From Pseudomonas sp. (GTDB lineage Bacteria; Pseudomonadota; Gammaproteobacteria; Pseudomonadales; Pseudomonadaceae): DNA of 64,000 nt. Positions 59,991 through 64,000 of the stretch are shown here, in pieces. The notes under the pieces are model-generated. The model did no database searches. It worked only from the letters and a program-made list of their open reading frames with translations, and was not told the DNA's origin. A program made the translations under genes and the position numbers. The DNA lies in contig NZ_JAUYNT010000006.1 of the NCBI RefSeq assembly GCF_030698175.1, forward strand, positions 62,001 to 126,000, read 5' to 3'. Each line of letters starts with the position of its first letter. The first letter of the stretch is position 1.

Positions 59991-60317
59991 TTACTTGCAT
60001 TCCGGCAGTGGCATTGCGAAGTCGGTGGTGATGTCCACCCTCGCGTTGGGGGTCGCATCTACCAGCAAGCCCAGCATCCCCTGGGAGTTCCAGGAGCTGA
60101 CCGGCGGGCCGTCATACACGACCACATTGCCGCTCTCATAGAGCCGCAACCGGTTAATGCCACCGTACCAAGTGAACGATACCGGTTGAGCCGTGGCGGT
60201 TTGCACCCAATTCATTCCCGCGCCAATAGCGGTGGGTTGCGTACAGTACTTGGCTTGGGCCGGTAGAGCACACGCAGTGATGAGCAGCAGACTAGCGACG
60301 CGAATACCTTTTTCCAT
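59991..60317 (-). CDS. Small secreted protein of unknown function
   Basis: The 108-residue protein starts at ATG 60317 with a strong GGAGG site five bases upstream. The signal peptide is MEKGIRVASLLLITACALPA with a likely cut after AQA. The mature part is short and rich in Gly, Val and Trp (MNWVQTATAQPVSFTWYGG, YESGNVVVYDGPPVSSW, ARVDITTDFAMPLPECK) with two cysteines. No family recognised. An overlapping plus-strand frame is rejected for lack of a ribosome site. Confidence 0.7.
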   Translation of the reverse strand: MEKGIRVASLLLITACALPAQAKYCTQPTAIGAGMNWVQTATAQPVSFTWYGGINRLRLYESGNVVVYDGPPVSSWNSQGMLGLLVDATPNARVDITTDFAMPLPECK

Positions 60318-60467
60318 GATGACCTCCGAGTCTAGCGCAATAAAAATCGAAGCGGTGTTGCCCTATAAGTTGTAGTTCATCAAGGCTCGGCGGCGGGTCT
60401 ATAAATTTCGCCAAGGGTCATCAGCCTGCGGTACCCAATAAAAATACCAATAGAATCAGATGGTTTC

Positions 60468-61796
60468 TTAGTGAATCCAGGGATTGCTGGTGCGTACACG
60501 GGCACCCAGGGCTTTGAGCAATTGAGTCAGGCCCAGGTAGGTCCGGTCAAAATAAGGCAGGTCGGGGGGCATGCCGTGCAAGTGCTGCAGCGCTTGGCGT
60601 TGGTGCTGAGAGTTCAGGTGCGGATAGGGCGGGAGCTGCCCAAAGTCGTAAACCGGCAGCAAAAACGGCAGCCGCTGCCAGGCCTGCAGTGTGGCCAGCG
60701 CGGGCAGGAGCTGCGATTGAAAGTCCTGCGGCTTGAGCGCGTGGGAGACCAGTCCCAAGCTCAGGTAAGCCTGCTGCAATTGGTCCGCGTTAACCGGCTC
60801 ACGCACCATGGCCGACCAGACGGCGCCAATGGCCAAACAAAACTCTTCGCCCAGCGCGCGGGTGCAACCAAAGTCCAACAAACCCAATTGCCCATCCGGC
60901 ATAAACAAAAAATTGCCAGGATGCGGGTCGGCCTGCAAGCGCCGCAATACGAATACGCAGTGCAGAAAGGTGTCGAACAGTAATTGCCCAAAGTGATCGC
61001 GCTGGGCCTGACTAGGCTGACCGCGCAACCACTCGTTCAGGTGTGCACCTTGCAAGCGCTGCATGGTGAGTACGCGCCGGGTGCTGAGATGCGCCACCGG
61101 CTGGGGAATCACCAGGTTGGGCAGCAGCAGTCTTTGCGCAAACCAGGTGAGCTGATCGGCTTCGTGTAGGTAGTCCAACTCCTCGCTCAGTTTGTGTTCC
61201 ACATCGGCCAGGACGCGCTCGATGATGTCCGCCCTGGGCAAGGCATCGGAACCCGCGCCAAAGGTTTGTAGCAAACTGCGGAGCATGCGCATATCACTGC
61301 CAATCGAGCTGGCCACGCCCGGGTATTGCAGTTTTACGGCCACGGTTTCACCACTGATCAACGTCGCTGCATGCACCTGGCCCAAGCTGGCTGCGGCGAA
61401 GGCCTGGGCGTCGAAGTGCTGAAACAAGGCATGCGGGTCCTGACCAAACTCCTGACGCATGACCTTGATCACCAGCGCGCGATTGAGTGGCGTGACCTGG
61501 TAGTGCGCCCGGGCCAGCTCGGTACGCATGCCCTCCGGTAAAAAACCCAACTCCATGCTCAGAAGTTGTGAGGCTTTCAGGGCCGTGCCTTTGAGCTGGT
61601 TCAACGCCGTAAACAGAATACGGCCCAGCGCCTTCTCATGCTCGACGCGCGCTTGCGCTGCCTGCTCGTCAGACAGGGTGAGGGTCTGCGCCTTATGGCC
61701 CAGGTGCGCGATGCCGGCCCGCGCCACCGCCACGCCGGCAATGGCGCTGCGGGCGAGTCGACCGGTGCGGGGTGGCTGCTCTGCCGAAGTCTTCAC
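60468..61796 (-). CDS. ABC1/AarF/UbiB-family kinase-like protein
   Basis: The start is GTG 61796 with GAGGG eight bases upstream. The 442-residue protein has the atypical kinase hallmarks of the family: a KxGQ-like N-terminal helix (LKGTALKASQLLSM), the lysine in VAVKLQYPGVA, QADPHPGNFLFMP and GLLDFG. The family acts in ubiquinone-related lipid metabolism, but this is not the ubiB locus and no ubi genes are near, so the substrate is unknown. It lies next to the end of the integron array without an attC of its own. Confidence 0.85.
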   Translation of the reverse strand: MKTSAEQPPRTGRLARSAIAGVAVARAGIAHLGHKAQTLTLSDEQAAQARVEHEKALGRILFTALNQLKGTALKASQLLSMELGFLPEGMRTELARAHYQVTPLNRALVIKVMRQEFGQDPHALFQHFDAQAFAAASLGQVHAATLISGETVAVKLQYPGVASSIGSDMRMLRSLLQTFGAGSDALPRADIIERVLADVEHKLSEELDYLHEADQLTWFAQRLLLPNLVIPQPVAHLSTRRVLTMQRLQGAHLNEWLRGQPSQAQRDHFGQLLFDTFLHCVFVLRRLQADPHPGNFLFMPDGQLGLLDFGCTRALGEEFCLAIGAVWSAMVREPVNADQLQQAYLSLGLVSHALKPQDFQSQLLPALATLQAWQRLPFLLPVYDFGQLPPYPHLNSQHQRQALQHLHGMPPDLPYFDRTYLGLTQLLKALGARVRTSNPWIH

Positions 61797-61924
61797 GTCA
61801 CTATCCCTCGCAAGTTATTGGCCAAAAAAATTTCAGCAAGAGCAACAAGGCGCGCACCCATTAGCGCACTGCCACAAGTTAGCCCCTGAGGTTGCTGATC
61901 AAGCCTTCTGATACTGGTGGTGTC

Positions 61925-61981
61925 GCTAACGTTTGAGTTCAGCGGCGGCCGAAGGCCGTCCGCTGGGACGAATGGTTAGAC
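61925..61981 (-). repeat. attC recombination site, last of the array
   Basis: Read on the minus strand: R'' box GTCTAAC (61981-61975), then CATTCGTCCCAGCGG, a GGCCTTCGGCC tip, CCGCTGAACTCAAA, and R' box GTTAGCG (61931-61925 region). It is 57 bp and close in layout to the aadA-type attC (CAATTCATTCAAGCCG / CTCAAGCGTTAG). The TAA of the methyltransferase gene lies inside the R'' box. Confidence 0.85.
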
Positions 61982-62704
61982 GCTTGTTGCTACAACACGG
62001 ACCATACCTTCAAGCCCTGGCTCGACGTGAACGGAAAAGCCGTTCGCCTGAAGTGCCGTGGATACCCATTCTGGCGAAAGCCTGAGCTTCCGATAGGCGC
62101 TGACCCGCAGCCGCCAAGTAGAAGCAATTCGTTCATGGAGCACATCGTGCACATTGACGTAATCGGGGGCGTACTCAAGAAAGCAGGTCAATATTCGATC
62201 AGTGTCGCTCTTTACGGAGACAAAGCGCCCTTGGCCAACAAGTGGAGATGTGTAGTCTCGGAACGTGGCGATGAACTTGCCACCCGACCGCAACGATTCC
62301 GCAACAAGAGAGAACAGCTTCTCGACGGACGCCAGTTCTGGCAGGTGAGTCAACGTATCTCCCATGCACAAGATTAGATTTGCCTTTGCGTCGAGGTGGC
62401 GCGGAAATGACAAGAGGTCATCCTCGACCGCTCTGACGGGCAGCGCTTCAGCGTGCACCCGCAGCTCGTCAAGCAGGATAGAGGATGTGTCCACTGCGAC
62501 CACTGAGCAGCCGCGGCGAGCCAATGGAATGGTGTGCATGCCGAAGCCCGCGCCGAGATCAACGGCGGTGGTTCCACTGGCTAGAGTTGGGAGAACGGCT
62601 TCGATCTCGGCTTCGCCCCGAGATACGGCGGCATCAAAGCCGCCGGCCATCCACAGGTAGACAGGAGCGAGGTGGATCTCGTAGTGATCAGCGACGGTGG
62701 CCAT
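61976..62704 (-). CDS. SAM-dependent methyltransferase (cassette gene)
   Basis: From ATG 62704 the protein has 242 residues (MATVADHYEIHLAPVYLWMA); upstream codons belong to the preceding attC. Motif I is TTAVDLGAGFGMHTIPLARR near residue 45-65, and the class I fold continues with VVAVDTSSILLDELR and NLILCMGDTLTHL. Substrate unknown. The gene is a single-gene cassette: its start is 18 bases after the previous R' box and its stop is in the next R'' box. Confidence 0.85.
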   Translation of the reverse strand: MATVADHYEIHLAPVYLWMAGGFDAAVSRGEAEIEAVLPTLASGTTAVDLGAGFGMHTIPLARRGCSVVAVDTSSILLDELRVHAEALPVRAVEDDLLSFPRHLDAKANLILCMGDTLTHLPELASVEKLFSLVAESLRSGGKFIATFRDYTSPLVGQGRFVSVKSDTDRILTCFLEYAPDYVNVHDVLHERIASTWRLRVSAYRKLRLSPEWVSTALQANGFSVHVEPGLEGMVRVVATSV

Positions 62705-62721
62705 AAATGTGGGTTCCAAGC

Positions 62722-62802
62722 GTCTAACGACCGAGTTGAGGTTCGCGCATGAAGCGGGCGAAGCCCGCAAAAGGCGCGTTCCGCCCGAACGACTGGTTAG
62801 GC
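62722..62802 (-). repeat. attC recombination site
   Basis: On the minus strand: R'' GCCTAAC (62802-62796), CAGTCGTTCGGGCGGAACGCG, a GCGGGCTTCGCCCGC tip, CGCGAACCTCAACTCGG, and R' GTTAGAC (62728-62722). Both 7-bp boxes fit RYYYAAC and GTTRRRY exactly. Total 81 bp. Confidence 0.9.
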
Positions 62803-62827
62803 TGCGCATGGCGACTGGGAGTTTTGC

Positions 62828-63373
62828 TCACGCCTCCGTGGCCATTGGCCAACCGATTCGTGCGGCACGACGGAGATTGGATTGAACGACCAAGCGGTGG
62901 AACGGGGCGATGACAAGAATATAGAGACGACCCAGGCGGTTGTGGCAATGGACCACGGTTGACAGAGTCAGGTGACGTTTGCCTCCCGCCGACGACTGAT
63001 TGGAACAGAGGACGGAGAGCCTGAAGTCCAGGTGCTTGTCGTCTTCTCCAAGGATAACTTCGGTCGGACTGGTGCCGTAGATCCTGAAGATGCCGACGCG
63101 GCCTGTCGTGCTCTCCGCACCAAGTAACGCAAGTTGCTTGGCAGTTTTGAGGCCGAACCTGCCGACCACCGTATCTCGGACTGCCATGAGGCTGCTGACC
63201 CACGGTGCTTGTTGGGAGAAGATGAACCTCGCCAACAGTTCGGGATTGGTCGACGCTCCGGGCGGAAGCTCGATTGAGTAAGCGTCAGCAAGATTCGTCG
63301 TTGCGTAGGCTCCGGAAATTGCCGACTCCGGAGGAAGCGATACAGGCGTTGCGCGATGCTGTTGAGTTGACAT
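62828..63373 (-). CDS. DUF2867 family protein (cassette gene)
   Basis: The 181-residue protein (MSTQQHRATPVSLPPESAIS) has DAYSIELPPGASTNPELLAR, SLMAVRDTVVGRFGLKTAKQ and VHCHNRLGRLYILVIAPFHR, the pattern of DUF2867, a START-like family often fused to NAD(P)-binding proteins. Here it stands alone. Function unknown. It lies between two attC sites, the stop 26 bases before one and the start 29 bases after the other. Confidence 0.82.
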   Translation of the reverse strand: MSTQQHRATPVSLPPESAISGAYATTNLADAYSIELPPGASTNPELLARFIFSQQAPWVSSLMAVRDTVVGRFGLKTAKQLALLGAESTTGRVGIFRIYGTSPTEVILGEDDKHLDFRLSVLCSNQSSAGGKRHLTLSTVVHCHNRLGRLYILVIAPFHRLVVQSNLRRAARIGWPMATEA

Positions 63374-63401
63374 GTGTGCGATCCAGTGGCTGGGTTCTGA
63401 G

Positions 63402-63470
63402 GTCTAACGCGCCGTTGAGCGGCGCCGGAGCGCGTAGCGCGGAGGCGTCCGCTCGAACGGCTGGCTAGGC
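63402..63470 (-). repeat. attC recombination site
   Basis: On the minus strand: R'' GCCTAGC (63470-63464, one mismatch to RYYYAAC), CAGCCGTTCGAGCGGACGCC, an imperfect GCGCTACGCGC tip, GGCGCCGCTCAACGGC, and R' GTTAGAC (63408-63402). Total 69 bp. The DUF1330 stop is six bases before it. Confidence 0.88.
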
Positions 63471-63475
63471 GTCAT

Positions 63476-63796
63476 TCACATCGTTTCCAACAGACGGAGA
63501 TTCTTCTCTAAGTCCAATTCTTCTACCGTGACAGCAATTCCTTTTGAATTGTCTGTGCGCAGATGAATGATCTTTTGGTACTCGGGTGAGTGGTACCAAC
63601 TATTAAGCGCTTCCTTTGATTTGAATCGAATAACGACCGTCATCGAGCCTGGCTCACCCTCTAACGGTTCCGATTCGTAATCGGCTACGAGTACTTCTGC
63701 GCCATGCGCTTCCAGCGTCGGAAAAACGGCGGGGACATAAAATTTAAAGCCTTCCGGCTTCGTGAGTTCGAAGTTGGCAACCAGATATGCGCTCAT
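63476..63796 (-). CDS. DUF1330 family protein (cassette gene)
   Basis: From ATG 63796 (GGAG six bases upstream) the protein has 106 residues (MSAYLVANFELTKPEGFKFY). The dimeric alpha-beta ferredoxin-like family is recognised by VPAVFPTLEAHGAEVLVADY and VVIRFKSKEALNSWYHSPEY. Function unknown. The codon use is more AT-rich than in the core genome, which fits foreign origin. Confidence 0.88.
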   Translation of the reverse strand: MSAYLVANFELTKPEGFKFYVPAVFPTLEAHGAEVLVADYESEPLEGEPGSMTVVIRFKSKEALNSWYHSPEYQKIIHLRTDNSKGIAVTVEELDLEKNLRLLETM

Positions 63797-63820
63797 CAAT
63801 TTCTCCTTGACTCGTCGTGT

Positions 63821-63908
63821 TAGTAACTTGGTTTGCTCATTTCGTCGAGGAACCTAGCCGCTGCAGGATAATGGGACGGCTCCGTGACGCTTAACAATGG
63901 AGTTACTC
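63821..63908 (-). repeat. Divergent attC-like site (candidate)
   Basis: The ends GAGTAAC (63908-63902) and GTTACTA (63827-63821) are inverted over AGTAAC/GTTACT. Inside, CGTC with GACG and AGCCG with CGGCT can pair in an attC-like way. The outer AAC and GTT are kept and overlap the stop of the previous gene, but the RYYY and RRRY positions do not fit. It lies where a site is expected. Confidence 0.4.
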
Positions 63909-64000
63909 TGACCACTTGCTCGAGAAGAAACCCATTGCTGTAGAGGGCACGACTTCATCCGTCTTGCCTGGCTTGGACTGCACATGGGTAATTCTTGCGA
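63903..64000 (-). CDS. Partial cassette gene, C-terminal 32 codons (possible antibiotic-biosynthesis-monooxygenase fold)
   Basis: The open frame from the window edge reads ARITHVQSKPGKTDEVVPST and ends FFSSKWSE at TAA 63903-63905. RITHVQSKPGKTDE resembles the first strand of small ABM/Dabb-type proteins, but so little is visible that this is only a suggestion. Confidence 0.45.
   Translation of the reverse strand, partial: ARITHVQSKPGKTDEVVPSTAMGFFSSKWSE

Larger units (their letters stand above)
61925..64000 (-). mobile_element. Distal end of an integron gene-cassette array
   Basis: Four genes in one direction are each followed by an attC-like inverted repeat. Three are of normal form (61925-61981, 62722-62802, 63402-63470) and one is divergent (63821-63908). 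The genes start within about 30 bases after the previous attC and lack terminators, as cassettes do. The array continues beyond the right edge, where attI and an outward-facing integrase gene would be expected. The genomic context and attC variety suggest a chromosomal integron rather than a class 1 element. Confidence 0.85.

Noticed and set aside
59869..60141. 90-codon plus-strand open frame and the AAAAGGGAACAGATTTATTTTT sequence before it
   Set aside because: The short sequence recalls ends seen near REP-associated transposases, but no transposase motif is visible, and the minus-strand secreted protein has the better start.
61797..61924. A further attC after the ABC1 kinase-like gene, making it a cassette too
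   Set aside because: No attC boxes occur after its stop at 60468, and GTTAGCC near 61878 has no partner; the gene is better seen as flanking chromosome.

Overview
The window is chromosomal DNA from a Pseudomonas-type gammaproteobacterium. Base composition is GC-rich. The order plaF-like esterase / etfAB / ETF-QO / moaA / TetR / tatD / pilZ / holB / tmk / mltG / pabC / fabF / acpP / fabG / fabD / plsX / rpmF / yceD / maf / sppA / HAD / rluC / rne / murB / kdsB / lpxK / exbBD / comEC / lolCDE / sthA / apbE matches, as I remember it, the PA2949-PA2993 block of P. aeruginosa. The species cannot be named from this sequence alone.

Region 1 (1-12.7 kb) is accessory. It has the start of a winged-helix regulator with a large palindrome upstream, a luciferase-like flavin oxidoreductase, two unknown genes, two MITE-like repeats, a three-gene operon (von Willebrand A lipoprotein, ECF sigma factor, probable anti-sigma factor), and an mcrBC type IV restriction operon. 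The McrB protein carries a PUA/EVE-like insert inside its AAA+ domain. A 41-codon open frame overlaps the mcrB start; it looks like a piece of HsdM joined to the tail of HsdS, the scar of a deleted type I restriction system.

Region 2 (12.7-26 kb) has a MocR-type regulator, an OmpA/DUF4398/periplasmic-binding-protein operon, and the ETF electron-transfer module for acyl-CoA oxidation. The ETF-QO promoter has a TTGGAC-17-TATAAT core abutting a sequence that fits the PsrA operator. MoaA, a radical SAM protein and a TetR regulator follow. A terminator-ended intergenic transcript unit next to tatD has the position and shape of the RgsA (P16) small RNA.

Region 3 (26-55.4 kb) is the housekeeping core. 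On the minus strand it runs from yceD-rpmF-plsX through fatty acid synthesis (fabD, fabG, acpP, fabF) to folate (pabC), cell wall (mltG), dTMP kinase, DNA polymerase III delta prime and PilZ. RNase E has a long leader and its own promoter. MurB, a low-molecular-weight phosphatase, KdsB, a Trm112-like protein, LpxK, ExbD/ExbB, ComEC and the LolCDE lipoprotein exporter follow. Genes are packed with 4-bp and 8-bp overlaps that suggest translational coupling.

Region 4 (55.4-61.8 kb) has the soluble transhydrogenase, ApbE without adjacent nqr genes, an amino-acid permease, a second copy of one MITE-like repeat, a small secreted protein and an ABC1-family kinase-like protein.

Region 5 (61.9-64 kb) is the distal end of an integron gene-cassette array on the minus strand. 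Three good attC sites, plus one divergent candidate, separate single-gene cassettes for a methyltransferase, a DUF2867 protein, a DUF1330 protein and a truncated gene at the window edge. The integrase and attI should lie to the right of the window.
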